Of a stretch of DNA of 64,000 nt, positions 17,693 through 26,262 are shown piece after piece. How positions within the stretch are numbered: position 1 is the first letter of the stretch; every line of letters starts with the position of its first letter. The DNA comes from an uncultured Marvinbryantia sp. Lineage in GTDB: Bacteria; Bacillota; Clostridia; Lachnospirales; Lachnospiraceae. Location of the stretch: contig CAKRVB010000001.1 in NCBI GenBank assembly GCA_934408725.1, positions 62,001 through 126,000 on the forward strand, in the 5' to 3' direction. Made by a program: the position numbers and the translations under genes. Under the pieces are notes generated by a model. The model did not search any database. It was not told the origin of the DNA and saw only the letters and a program-made list of their open reading frames with translations.

Positions 17693-18513
17693 ATCGGATT
17701 ATAGAACCTGCTTCCATTCTGGAAGGTAAGAACCAGTGCTCCCACACTGAACACCACTAAAAAGATCATAACCGCATAATCGGCTGTCTTCAGTGGTCTT
17801 CCGGAATACCAGGTTCTTTTTTTATGCAATCCGAATCTTCTCAGCTCCATGGCATTGCTGATAGTGTCGATCCGTTCCATACCTGTAAAGATCAGCGGCA
17901 ATAAGATGGTCGCTGTGTTTTTGATCCGCGCAAACAGGGATGCTTTGGAAGACATCTCAATTCCTCTGGCTGCCTGAGCATTTTTAATCCGTGTAAAATC
18001 CTCCTGCACATCTGGAATGTAGCGAAGCGCAATCGCAACAGAATAGCCCACATGATACGGTATTCCAATGCGGTTCAGTGAGGCTGCGAATTCACTTGGA
18101 TTTGTTGTGCAGATGAACATCAGCACTGCCGGAGCCACAGTGAAATACTTGATCATGATATTGAATTCATAGAACAACTGCTCTTTTGTCATGTAATAGG
18201 AACCAAATAAATGTCCCAGTTCCGTTCTGCTTCCATAGATCTTACATCCCTGAAAAGGCGAGAAAAAGAATACCATCACCAGGTTCAGGCACAAAAACAG
18301 CAGGATGAATTTAAACACTGTCCCTACCTGCTTCCAGCTGATTCTGGACATCCGGAAGATGATTACACTGAGTACCAGCATTACCAGTAACACCCTGGTA
18401 TCATAAGTAATCATACTGACTACCGACCAGAGAAGAAAGAACATCAGCTTCGTGACACCAGTCAGTTCGTCAATCCAGGTGTCTTTTTGTTCATACTTCA
18501 GAATTCTGGACAT
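17668..18513 (-). CDS. ECF transporter transmembrane (T) component, CbiQ/EcfT family
   Basis: About 281 residues with 5-6 membrane helices and the coupling-helix motif region AAXARG (seen as NAQAARGIEMSS near residue 155). A second conserved Arg motif is in ERIDTISNAMELRRFG. Forms the scaffold between the ATPase and the UPF0397 substrate-binding component. Start at 18513 (MSRILKYEQ) is preferred because AGGAGA lies about 7 nt upstream; it overlaps the ATPase gene by about 20 bp. The last residues (MGTVFSGS) and the stop codon are encoded by the 46-bp palindrome, so the natural C terminus has probably been replaced. Confidence 0.88.
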   Translation of the reverse strand: MSRILKYEQKDTWIDELTGVTKLMFFLLWSVVSMITYDTRVLLVMLVLSVIIFRMSRISWKQVGTVFKFILLFLCLNLVMVFFFSPFQGCKIYGSRTELGHLFGSYYMTKEQLFYEFNIMIKYFTVAPAVLMFICTTNPSEFAASLNRIGIPYHVGYSVAIALRYIPDVQEDFTRIKNAQAARGIEMSSKASLFARIKNTATILLPLIFTGMERIDTISNAMELRRFGLHKKRTWYSGRPLKTADYAVMIFLVVFSVGALVLTFQNGSRFYNPMGTVFSGS

Positions 18514-20215
18514 CTCTTCTCTCCTTTCTCTCATACTGGATAAATCGCTCTACAAAACCAGAAGCATCTGTAATTCCACATTTTACTGCCAGATCGTACA
18601 GCGAAGTCTTTTTCAGATTCGCCTTTTGCGTCAGTTCCTCATTGGTAAGGATTGCTGCCGGCGTATCGTCTGCCAGGATCTGCCCATCTGCCAGTACTAT
18701 GGCACGGTCAGTATACTCCAGCATCAGATGCATATCATGGGTAATCATCATAATGGTAATCCCGGCCTCCTGATTCAGCTTCTTCAAGAATTCCATAATC
18801 TCTGTATAATGCCGGTAATCCTGTCCGGCGGTCGGTTCATCCAGAATCATCATCTCTGGCTCCATCACCAGAATAGATGCAATGGTCACACGCTTTTTCT
18901 GACCAAAACTTAATGCTGAGACTGGCCAGTTCCTCATCTCATAGAGTCCGCAGATCTTCAATACCTGATTTACCCGCTCTTTGATCTCCGCTTCCGGGAT
19001 CTGACGAATGACCAGACCTAATGCAACTTCATCAAAAATCATTGGTTTCGAGATCATCTGATTCGGGCTCTGCATCACAAATCCAATCTTCTCTCCCCGT
19101 TCTTTGATGCTCCAGTTCTTCATATCCTGACCACGATAGATCATATGTCCTTCCGTTGGTGTCAGGAAACCACAGATCAGACTTGACATGGTAGATTTGC
19201 CCGCTCCATTCTTTCCAACGATGCTCAACATCTCACCTTTTTTCACCTGAAAACTAATATTCTGAAGTACCTGTTGGCCTGGCAGGTAACCAAAGCCTAC
19301 CTGTTGAAGTTCCAGCAGTGTTTCGCCTTCCTGATGACGTGACTGCACCGGAGCTTCCTGATACCATTTCTGCGCTTTTTCTTCCATCCCGGTCAGGTCA
19401 AAGGTCTCCACATGCTGTGGCTTACGCTCCTCCAGCACCGGTATATCCATATATTTACATGCAGTCAGATACAATGGCTCACGGATTCCTTCCGCTTCCA
19501 GAACAGACGTGGTAAGCAGAGCATCCGGCGTCATATCCGCTGCTATTTTTCCATCTCCAATCACAATAATACGATCTACATCCCGATAAAGCACATCTTC
19601 CAGACGATGCTCAATAATCACGATTGTCGTATAATCATTTTTCTGAATCCGGTCAATCAAATCAATGGTTCTTTTTCCACTGGCCGGATCCAGATTCGCC
19701 AACGGCTCATCAAACAACAGAATCTCTACCCGGTCAATCATGACCCCTGCCATGGACACTCTCTGCTTCTGCCCTCCGGAAAGTTCTCCTGGTGCATGAT
19801 CCAGCAAATCTTCCAAATCCAGTTCCTGCGCAGTCTTTTCCACGCTCTGATGCATTTCCTTCTGTGAAATACACTCATTTTCCAACGCAAAGGCAATATC
19901 TTCTGCAACGGTCAGCCCGATAAACTGTCCGTCCGTATCCTGCAATACCGTTCCCACCAGCTTCGACATGCCGAAGATGCCTTCTTCTCTCGGATCTTTT
20001 CCTTTGATCTTCAGAGACCCGCTGCATTCTCCCGGATACGAAAAAGGCACCAGCCCATTGAGACAATGGGCCAGTGTCGATTTACCGGAACCTGACGGGC
20101 CAACGATCAGTACCTTTTCCCCTGGATAAATCTTCAGATTAATATTCTTCAGGGTCGGCTCTTTCTGGGCACGATATTTAAATGAATAATCCTTAAATTC
20201 TATAATCGGTTCCAT
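18491..20215 (-). CDS. ECF transporter ATPase with two fused ABC domains
   Basis: 574 residues holding two complete ATP-binding cassettes. Domain 1: Walker A GPSGSGKST near 40, signature LSGGQKQR near 145, Walker B ILLFDEPLANLD, H-loop IEHR. Domain 2 from about 300: GKNGAGKST, LSFGQKKR, MMILDEPTAGQD, MITHD. The single chain replaces the EcfA1/EcfA2 heterodimer, as in YkoD-type systems. Operon order S component - ATPase - T component. Confidence 0.93.
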   Translation of the reverse strand: MEPIIEFKDYSFKYRAQKEPTLKNINLKIYPGEKVLIVGPSGSGKSTLAHCLNGLVPFSYPGECSGSLKIKGKDPREEGIFGMSKLVGTVLQDTDGQFIGLTVAEDIAFALENECISQKEMHQSVEKTAQELDLEDLLDHAPGELSGGQKQRVSMAGVMIDRVEILLFDEPLANLDPASGKRTIDLIDRIQKNDYTTIVIIEHRLEDVLYRDVDRIIVIGDGKIAADMTPDALLTTSVLEAEGIREPLYLTACKYMDIPVLEERKPQHVETFDLTGMEEKAQKWYQEAPVQSRHQEGETLLELQQVGFGYLPGQQVLQNISFQVKKGEMLSIVGKNGAGKSTMSSLICGFLTPTEGHMIYRGQDMKNWSIKERGEKIGFVMQSPNQMISKPMIFDEVALGLVIRQIPEAEIKERVNQVLKICGLYEMRNWPVSALSFGQKKRVTIASILVMEPEMMILDEPTAGQDYRHYTEIMEFLKKLNQEAGITIMMITHDMHLMLEYTDRAIVLADGQILADDTPAAILTNEELTQKANLKKTSLYDLAVKCGITDASGFVERFIQYERKERRDVQNSEV

Positions 20216-20227
20216 ATGTGTTTATTC

Positions 20228-20782
20228 CTAATCTTCTTTTGACAGGCTGGAAGACTTACCACCAACTTTGGCATAACCAAGTGCCAGAAGTGTTCCAAGG
20301 ATGCCTGCTACAATGATGTTACCAAGGAATGCAAAAAATCCCTGTGTAAATACCTTATTGGCCGGTTCTGCATAGATTAAAATATCCAGCAGCGGTGCCA
20401 CTACGATCCACGCAAGCGCATTGGCAATTACCTGAATCACATTGAAACGAATCGCTTCTTTTTTGGCAAATCCACCTTCTTTGATGGAAAAATGCACTGC
20501 AAAAGCACCGATTACGACACCAAACAGTGCATCCGGAAATACCCAGCTCCACCATACGCTTCCATAAAACAGCGCGTCACCCAGCGCATGTCCCAGCAGT
20601 CCCATAATACCGCCAACTACCGGTCCGAATACAGCTGCAAAAAATGCCAGCAGTGCTGCTCTTGGCTGCAACGCGGTGTTCGGAATAAATCCCAGCGGAA
20701 TCTGAACCGTGGTCAATACAACAAACAGCGCAGTTCCAATACCGGTCGCTACAACTTCTTTGATACCAAACTTTGTTTTCAT
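20228..20782 (-). CDS. ECF transporter substrate-binding (S) component, UPF0397 family
   Basis: 184 residues, about six membrane helices. The UPF0397 hallmark is clear: FGIKEVVATGIGTALFVVL, GFIPNTALQPRAA and LGDALFYGSVWWSWVFP. It confers substrate specificity on the ATPase and T component encoded just downstream. UPF0397 proteins have been annotated as vitamin (riboflavin- or pyrimidine-like) S components, but the ligand here is not readable. ATG 20782 follows AGAGAGGAG. The 5' leader back to the divergent gene contains a 60-bp palindromic repeat but no riboswitch that I recognise. Confidence 0.87.
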   Translation of the reverse strand: MKTKFGIKEVVATGIGTALFVVLTTVQIPLGFIPNTALQPRAALLAFFAAVFGPVVGGIMGLLGHALGDALFYGSVWWSWVFPDALFGVVIGAFAVHFSIKEGGFAKKEAIRFNVIQVIANALAWIVVAPLLDILIYAEPANKVFTQGFFAFLGNIIVAGILGTLLALGYAKVGGKSSSLSKED

Positions 20783-20877
20783 AACAACGATCTCCTCTCT
20801 TTTTATAATCCGAGCTGATTGCTCTGTAGGGTCTTTTGTCCCCACTCATATTAGCAAATTCTGCTGTAAAATACAAG

Positions 20878-20937
20878 ATTACTGTTCACTTTGTGACCAG
20901 TAACACGCTTTGCGGAGCAGTGGCTATGAACAGTAAT
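20878..20937. repeat. 60-bp element with ATTACTGTTCA / TGAACAGTAAT ends
   Basis: 11-bp perfect terminal inverted repeats enclose a 38-bp centre that itself contains GTGACCAGTAAC. The ends resemble, but are not identical to, the GTA[A/T]CTGTTCAG ends of the main repeat family. It lies between the divergent ECF and DMT transporter genes. Confidence 0.6.
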
Positions 20938-20947
20938 GTCTGCTTTA

Positions 20948-20977
20948 TTGACTTTTATCAAAAATCGGTAGTATACT
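20948..20977 (+). promoter_or_regulatory. Promoter of the DMT transporter gene
   Basis: TTGACT (20948-20953), 18-bp spacer, TATACT (20972-20977), about 40 bp before the ATG at 21017. Confidence 0.7.
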
Positions 20978-21016
20978 GGTTATCGAGCAAAATTTTATTA
21001 GAAAGTGTGTGTTAAA

Positions 21017-21898
21017 ATGTCTGAAACAAACAATAACAATTATGTAAAAGGTATCCTGTTTATCCTTCTGGCCGCTGTTGGCTTCGGATTTATGAGCTTC
21101 TTTGTACGCCTGTCGGGCGATCTGCCTTCTGTGGAAAAGAGCTTTTTCCGTAACCTGGTAGCTGCGATCTTCGCCGCCGGTGTCCTGATTCGTAACAAAG
21201 TTCCTCTTACTATAAAAAAAGAATGCCGTTTTCCTTTATTTATTCGCTGTGCGTTCGGAACCACCGGCATTCTCTGTAACTTTTATGCTATTGACCATCT
21301 TCTGCTGGCCAATGCAAATATTTTAAATAAGCTGTCTCCGTTTTTTGCTGTAATCTTTTCTTATTTTATCTTAAAAGAAAAAATCAAACCGTTGCAGATC
21401 CTCTGCCTGATCCTGGCATTCTTCGGATGTCTGTGCATTGTAAAACCGGGACTCACAAATGTATCTGTATTCCCGGCTCTGATGGGCGTCTTTGGCGGCC
21501 TGTGTGCAGGCCTGGCCTATACCATGGTGCGTAAAATGGGAATGCAGGGTGTAAAAGGTCCTGTGATTGTATTTTACTTTTCTGCCTTTTCCACATTGAT
21601 TGTGATTCCGTGGATTGCTGCTCATTTTGTCATGCCTACACCAAAGCAGATTCTAATCCTGATTGGTGCAGGGCTGGGCGCTGCCTGTGGACAGTTCTCC
21701 ATCACCGCTGCCTATAAATGTGCACCAGCACGGGAGATCTCGATCTACGATTACAGCCAGATTGTCTTTGCTGCAATCTTGGGATTCCTGTTCTTTGGTG
21801 AGATCCCGGATGTACTGAGTTTTGTGGGTTATGTGTTTATCATCGGAGCATCCCTGTTTATGTTCCTGTATAATAAACGTCAGACTGCACAGGGATAA
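21017..21898 (+). CDS. DMT-superfamily (EamA) transporter
   Basis: About 293 residues with ten predicted membrane helices arranged as two EamA repeats (first half from LFILLAAVGFGFMSF, second from ALMGVFGGLCAGLAY). The end of repeat one, FSYFILKEKIKPLQILC, and repeat two, ILGFLFFGEIPDVLSFVG, carry the usual E-[KR/IP] turn. Probably an exporter of amino acids, nucleosides or other small metabolites. Monocistronic, with its own promoter and terminator. Confidence 0.88.
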   Translation: MSETNNNNYVKGILFILLAAVGFGFMSFFVRLSGDLPSVEKSFFRNLVAAIFAAGVLIRNKVPLTIKKECRFPLFIRCAFGTTGILCNFYAIDHLLLANANILNKLSPFFAVIFSYFILKEKIKPLQILCLILAFFGCLCIVKPGLTNVSVFPALMGVFGGLCAGLAYTMVRKMGMQGVKGPVIVFYFSAFSTLIVIPWIAAHFVMPTPKQILILIGAGLGAACGQFSITAAYKCAPAREISIYDYSQIVFAAILGFLFFGEIPDVLSFVGYVFIIGASLFMFLYNKRQTAQG

Positions 21899-21915
21899 AC
21901 GATTACATCACCTTT

Positions 21916-21950
21916 AAAAGCCTGCCGGTTTTGTGCCGACAGGCTTTTTT
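21916..21950. terminator. Bidirectional terminator between convergent genes
   Basis: AAAAGCCTGCCGG pairs with CCGACAGGCTTTTTT around a short loop; there are T runs on both strands. It serves the DMT transporter (plus) and the SDR operon (minus). Confidence 0.85.
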
Positions 21951-21955
21951 GATTT

Positions 21956-22813
21956 TTACACTCCACTATATGCGCTGTAGCCGCCATCTACCGGAAGTAC
22001 GATTCCATTTACGAATCTGGACATGTCATCGCTGGCCAGGAACAGTGCTGCTCCTACCAGATCGTCTGGATTACCGAAGCGTCCCATCGGAGTTCCTGTA
22101 ATGATCTTATGGGCTCTTGGGGTGTAGCTTCCATCTGGCTGAAACAGCAGATCATGATTCTGCTCTGCTGCATAGAATCCAGGAGCGATGGCATTACAGC
22201 GGATTCCGCTCTCGCCAAAGTGGGTAGACAGCCACTGGGTCAGATTCACTATGGCACTCTTGGCATTGCCATAAGCCATTACCTTGGTCAGTGGAAGAAT
22301 GGCTGTAACGGATGCGATATTGATAATGCTTCCGCTTCTCTTTTTCAGCATATCTTTGGTAAATACCTGAATTGGAAGCAGCGTACCCATATAGTTAAGT
22401 TCTACCACATCTCTGATCTTGTCTTCATCCAGATTCCAGAAAGATTCATCCTCTGCTCCGGTTTCTTTTCCAAGCATCTCAATAGAAGTAATGGCTCCCG
22501 GCTGATTGCCTCCTGCCCCATTCAGCAAAATGTCGCAGCTGCCAAGTTCTTCTCTGACGACTTCTGCTGTTTTCTCTAATTCTGCTTTATTCGTCACATC
22601 ACAGCTGTATCCTTTTACAATCGGTGTTGTACCATTCTTTTTTTCTACATCAGAAATAATCTGCTCCACTACTTTTGCCAGTTTTTCTTTATTCCGTCCG
22701 ATAATCGCTACTTTTGCTCCATTTTCTGCAAAACCACTGGCCATAACAGAACATAAGGTTCCACTTCCACCTGTTACGACTGCTGTTTTTCCAGTTAAAT
22801 CTATTGTTCGCAT
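21956..22813 (-). CDS. SDR-family oxidoreductase, D-mannonate (fructuronate) dehydrogenase-like
   Basis: 285 residues. NAD(P)-binding Rossmann motif TGGSGTLCSVMASG near residue 15, NGAGGNQPGA (NNAG box) near 95, catalytic Ser in NIASVTAILP and YxxxK in AYGNAKSA near 180. The insertion between the NNAG box and the catalytic Ser, and the GGNQPGA sequence, resemble Firmicute SDR-type mannonate oxidoreductases (YjmF/UxuB). ATG 22813 follows GGAAGGGAG. Last gene of the GntR-linked operon, where a sugar-acid substrate fits. Confidence 0.82.
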   Translation of the reverse strand: MRTIDLTGKTAVVTGGSGTLCSVMASGFAENGAKVAIIGRNKEKLAKVVEQIISDVEKKNGTTPIVKGYSCDVTNKAELEKTAEVVREELGSCDILLNGAGGNQPGAITSIEMLGKETGAEDESFWNLDEDKIRDVVELNYMGTLLPIQVFTKDMLKKRSGSIINIASVTAILPLTKVMAYGNAKSAIVNLTQWLSTHFGESGIRCNAIAPGFYAAEQNHDLLFQPDGSYTPRAHKIITGTPMGRFGNPDDLVGAALFLASDDMSRFVNGIVLPVDGGYSAYSGV

Positions 22814-22915
22814 ATGTGCTCCCTTCCAAAATCCATTTTCATAATCAGTAAATATTTTCATAAACACAAAATCCGATGCCCTGGTTGGCACCGGATCTGT
22901 CATAATCTGTACAAA

Positions 22916-23380
22916 TTAGATCAGTGTAGTTCTTACTTTCACTACTACTTTGCGTACTGTCATTGGTTTGTCAGCAGCTACTGCTGGTCTGTGAACATCG
23001 CATGGGAAAAATACGGTGAAACATCCAGGTGTTGCATATACAAAACCTTCGTTTTCTACTTTCTTGTAAAAGATCAGGTCTCTTTCTTCAAAATACTCGT
23101 CCACTTCATATTTATCTTTCAGTGGAGTAAAACCAAGCTTTTCTTCTCCGGAAGCCAGGAACTGAACATCCAGATAATTCTTATGAGATTCTGGTCTCTT
23201 TTCTTCTACGCTTCCTGTCTCTGCATCAAATACCTGTGCGTAGATGTCCTTTCCCTGGATCTCATATACTCCAGGTTCCATATTTACAAAATCATTGCTC
23301 TTTAAGTAGTCGATAACTTTACGGATTACTTCTGGATATTCTGCATAGTTATCACATGTATGAATTGATGAAAAAATCAT
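22916..23380 (-). CDS. YhcH/YjgK/YiaL-family protein (cupin-like, DUF386)
   Basis: 154 residues. Family hallmarks are YEIQGKDIYAQVFDAET, ESHKNYLDVQFLASG and FTVFFPCDVHRPAVA (metal-binding His/Glu residues of the cupin). Members are associated with catabolism of sialic acid, uronates and other sugars and are suspected sugar mutarotases or isomerases. ATG overlaps the stop of the preceding reductase gene (TAATG), so it is tightly coupled. Confidence 0.9.
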   Translation of the reverse strand: MIFSSIHTCDNYAEYPEVIRKVIDYLKSNDFVNMEPGVYEIQGKDIYAQVFDAETGSVEEKRPESHKNYLDVQFLASGEEKLGFTPLKDKYEVDEYFEERDLIFYKKVENEGFVYATPGCFTVFFPCDVHRPAVAADKPMTVRKVVVKVRTTLI

Positions 23381-24297
23381 TACTCTTTGTCCTTTCCTTC
23401 CATTGCATGTACCATATTTACTACAAATTCATGACATGGTACTTCTACTCCGACTTCTTTTGCTGCTCTTACCACTGCACCACTGATGGTATCTACTTCT
23501 GTCTTTCTTGGTACTCTCAGGTCTGCACGAATAGAGGTACATCCATTTGGATTGTTTACAGAAGTCTCTTTTACTTTCTTCACGATCTCTTCTTCATCCG
23601 CTTTCAGTCCCATTGCATGTGCCACTTCTACCGCTTCATGAATCAGCTTGCAGGTAAGGTTCCATGCATATGGATTGGCTGCGATGTATCCCATATCTAC
23701 CTGCAGAATACCCGTTACAGCACTAAGAGATACATTCGTAAACAGCTTATCCCAGATCAGCTGCTGAATGGTATCACAGACATTCAGAGTGAACCCACAG
23801 CTGTCAAAGGATTCCTTCATCTTTGCCAGGAAGCCTTCTTTATCTTCTACCAGCATACCTGCATTGGTCTTGCCGACGCCACCACGTCTTACATGTCCCA
23901 TGCCAAGTACTGCACCATTATCTTCCGTGGTACCGATAACGACTCTTTCCTTTGGTACATATTCCATCAGCAGATGTTCATGACCAGCACCGTTCTGCAG
24001 GGTAAGAAGATGAGTATGTTCTCCAATGATATTTTTATTGCCTTCCAGTGCAACCTTAGAGAAGATTGCTTTAACAAACAGAATTACCAGATCTACATCG
24101 GTAATGCCTTCTGTACTGGTAACAGCTGTTGGATGATAGGTATTGGTCACACCATTCTCATCAATCTGCAGTCCGTTCGCATTAATTGCATCTACTACGC
24201 TCTGGTTGGTATCTACAATATAGACTTCGTTATTCTGTGAAAGATGTCCACCATATATAGAGCCCATCGCTCCGGCTCCGATTACTACTATTTTCAT
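23380..24297 (-). CDS. Ketopantoate reductase-family (ApbA/PanE) dehydrogenase
   Basis: 305 residues. N-terminal NAD(P)H site IGAGAMGSIYGGHL, then VKAIFSKVALE and LLTLQNGAGHEHLL typical of the family. The C-terminal helical domain has the catalytic Lys region QLIWDKLFTNVSLSA and a conserved SIRADLRVPRKTEVDTISGAVV (cf. SMLQDVxxGRxTEID). In this operon it more likely reduces a sugar-derived 2-oxo acid than ketopantoate; no other pantothenate gene is near. Confidence 0.88.
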   Translation of the reverse strand: MKIVVIGAGAMGSIYGGHLSQNNEVYIVDTNQSVVDAINANGLQIDENGVTNTYHPTAVTSTEGITDVDLVILFVKAIFSKVALEGNKNIIGEHTHLLTLQNGAGHEHLLMEYVPKERVVIGTTEDNGAVLGMGHVRRGGVGKTNAGMLVEDKEGFLAKMKESFDSCGFTLNVCDTIQQLIWDKLFTNVSLSAVTGILQVDMGYIAANPYAWNLTCKLIHEAVEVAHAMGLKADEEEIVKKVKETSVNNPNGCTSIRADLRVPRKTEVDTISGAVVRAAKEVGVEVPCHEFVVNMVHAMEGKDKE

Positions 24298-24398
24298 AGC
24301 CAGTCTCCTCTGTTATTTATTGTTTTTATAAGGTGCGCATCATACCGTGTATCTCACACCTCTTCTGCGCACCTTCTGCTGTCTGTATTAACTCTGTC

Positions 24399-25091
24399 TT
24401 ACTCTGTGAATCCTGGAAGTCCTTCGATTGCGTATGCACGTACCGGGCAGGAATCCAGTCCATGGATTGGAAGTGGAGAATAGCTCATGAAGAATACGTC
24501 ACTCTTCAGCTGTTCCAGGTTCTTTAATACTTCCAGAAATACGATGTTTTCAGCCATCAGAATATCATGGAATGGCTTAACATCTTCGTTGCTGTTTTCG
24601 ATAGAAACACCATCACCGAAGCCAACACATTTTACTTTGTGATCACGGAACCATTCAGCTACCTCTGCATTGATCAGAAGTCTGTGGTCTTTTTCTGTGT
24701 TTGTATCTGGTGTAAATGGTGTCATTTTATAAGCGGAATCAAGAATTACGATATCGCCTTCTTTGATCTTTCCTTCTGTGATTCTGTCAAGATCTGCTGC
24801 TGTGATGTGAGTATAAGGTGCAACAGTATCTTTGAAATCAAGGTAGATTGCTCTTCCAAGGAATGTAGTCAGTGGAAGCTGTGCAACGCTTGGCCAGTTG
24901 TCATCATGATGATAAGGGCACTCACAATGAGTTCCAAGGTGGCTGGTAAGATCCATGATTGTGTGGAAATCTGGAATAGGACCGCCTGTGTTAAAACGAT
25001 ACATATGGCATCTTCTTGTTTCGGTAGCCGGATCAAGTTCTTTTGTTAAGTCTACGATTCTTAAATCTCCCATCTGATAAACACTGTTCAT
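24399..25091 (-). CDS. Cyclase-family metal-dependent hydrolase (kynurenine formamidase fold)
   Basis: 230 residues. The PF04199 metal motif HxGTHxDxPxH appears as SHLGTHCECPYHH near residue 50, with Cys-Glu in place of the usual Asp position, which deserves checking. Also GDIVILDSAYK, KCVGFGDGVSIEN and the C-terminal region RAYAIEGLPG. First gene of the operon, with RBS GGAGG before ATG 25091 and a promoter/operator 95 bp upstream. Substrate unknown; lactone or amide hydrolysis is plausible. Confidence 0.85.
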   Translation of the reverse strand: MNSVYQMGDLRIVDLTKELDPATETRRCHMYRFNTGGPIPDFHTIMDLTSHLGTHCECPYHHDDNWPSVAQLPLTTFLGRAIYLDFKDTVAPYTHITAADLDRITEGKIKEGDIVILDSAYKMTPFTPDTNTEKDHRLLINAEVAEWFRDHKVKCVGFGDGVSIENSNEDVKPFHDILMAENIVFLEVLKNLEQLKSDVFFMSYSPLPIHGLDSCPVRAYAIEGLPGFTE

Positions 25092-25184
25092 AATAATTTC
25101 CTCCGTTTCTTAAGTTTAAATAAATGATTATTATTGACAGTATGACCATTTTCCCATGCTGGCGAATGGCCTTTCGATATAACC

Positions 25185-25213
25185 AGTATACCGGTATATC
25201 GGTTCCATGTCAA
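25185..25213 (-). promoter_or_regulatory. Operon promoter overlapped by a palindromic GntR-type operator
   Basis: Read on the minus strand: TTGACA (25208-25213), a 17-bp spacer and TATACT (25185-25190). TATACCGGTATA (25187-25198) is a perfect 12-bp palindrome overlapping the -10 box and the spacer. A bound repressor would exclude polymerase. The divergent GntR/FCD regulator is the obvious candidate. Confidence 0.8.
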
Positions 25214-25287
25214 TATATAAATATTATACTATATTCAAAAAATTTTGAGTAGATTTTTTTGCATTTTTTCTGATTTCCAATCTTTTC

Positions 25288-25432
25288 TTGACCTTTGTCA
25301 AAAAATATACTAACATTATAATGATGTCCAGTTGAAGGAAGCGGAACGAAACTGCACATTTTCACAGGCATAGCCTGCCCGATCTTTCACCCTGGTATCG
25401 TTATTTTATCGAGATCGGAGTCAAAACATAAT
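25288..25432 (+). promoter_or_regulatory. Promoter and structured leader of the GntR regulator
   Basis: TTGACC (25288-25293), 17 bp, TAACAT (25311-25316). The leader of about 110 nt can form CAGGC-ata-GCCTG (25365-25377) and a second stem CCGATCT / AGATCGG (25379-25385 with 25412-25418). The second stem ends in the GGAG that is the only visible ribosome binding site, so translation may be restrained by it. Confidence 0.5.
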
Positions 25433-26098
25433 ATGAAAGCGAAAAGCCTACTGCAACAGCAAGCATACGATTACATTAAAGGGAAGATTCTCTCCGGCGA
25501 ATTTGAGCCAAATGTTCTTTATTCTGAAACTAAGCTTTCTGCCACTGTCGGTATCTCCAGAACACCTATGAGAGAGGCGCTTCAGTGTCTGAGTCAGGAT
25601 GGATACATTACCATTGTTCCAAGCAAGGGATTTCAGATTCGTCAGCTGAATGAAAAAGATATGACCGAAAGCATTCAGGTGCGATGTGCCATAGAAGGAT
25701 TCTGCACACACACCATTGCATCTTCCATTGACACCCCAAAAGGGAAAGCACTTCTTGCTACTCTGGAAGATCTGATTATACAAATGCGAGCCTATTCTCG
25801 AAATGCGGGTATCCGCCATGAAGCTATGGAAGAATTTATTAACTGCGACCACAGTTTTCACCTGAAACTGGTGGAATATATGGATAATTCTGAGTTTGAG
25901 CAGCTGTATCAGCGCCTGATGTATATGATACGTCTTACTTCCAATGAAGCTCTGACCAGACAAGGACGTCTGGAAGAAACCATTGCCGAACATGAGGCTT
26001 ATCTTGCCGCATTAAAGGAACATCGCGGAAATGATGCATACAATATTCTTCTGAGTCATCTGCTTATGCCAATAAAGATTCATGACCATGAAGTGTAA
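25433..26098 (+). CDS. GntR-family regulator with FCD ligand domain
   Basis: 221 residues. N-terminal winged helix (about 1-70): QQQAYDYIKGKILSGEF, TKLSATVGISRTPMREALQCLSQDGYI. The C-terminal helical FCD domain carries the metal/effector residues in NCDHSFHLKLVEYMDN and the final HEAYLAALKEH region. FCD regulators usually sense sugar acids or other carboxylates, consistent with the divergent reductase/SDR operon. Probably a repressor acting on the TATACCGGTATA site. Confidence 0.9.
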   Translation: MKAKSLLQQQAYDYIKGKILSGEFEPNVLYSETKLSATVGISRTPMREALQCLSQDGYITIVPSKGFQIRQLNEKDMTESIQVRCAIEGFCTHTIASSIDTPKGKALLATLEDLIIQMRAYSRNAGIRHEAMEEFINCDHSFHLKLVEYMDNSEFEQLYQRLMYMIRLTSNEALTRQGRLEETIAEHEAYLAALKEHRGNDAYNILLSHLLMPIKIHDHEV

Positions 26099-26117
26099 AT
26101 TGTATAGATCACTCTGT

Positions 26118-26146
26118 GAGCAGCCGGTATGAAACGGCTGCTCTTT
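26118..26146 (+). terminator. Terminator of the GntR gene
   Basis: GAGCAGCCG (26118-26126) pairs with CGGCTGCTC, followed by TTTTT. Confidence 0.85.
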
Positions 26147-26211
26147 TTACGCAGGCAACGAAATTCCTGCATGAAAAATGATACAAAATATGCTATACTA
26201 AAGAAAAAATC

Positions 26212-26238
26212 GTATCTGTGAAGGTACTGAACAGATAC
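26212..26238 (+). repeat. Palindromic repeat family, half-element D
   Basis: 27 bp from GTATCTGTGAAGG to TACTGAACAGATAC, nearly identical to the right-hand part of copies B and C. It lies 24 bp before the ATG of the kinase-like gene, with the CTGAACAGATAC end facing the gene. Confidence 0.75.
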
Positions 26239-26262
26239 GAAAACAGCATAGGAGGGATCATT

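Noticed and set aside
20783..20877. Possible vitamin riboswitch upstream of the UPF0397 gene
   Set aside because: The leader contains no recognisable TPP, FMN, cobalamin or preQ1 core; only a palindromic repeat and an RBS are seen.
23356..24240. 294-codon frame opposite the ketopantoate reductase-like gene
   Set aside because: Composition (very rich in Cys, Tyr, Phe) and position exactly antisense to an intact gene show it is a shadow.
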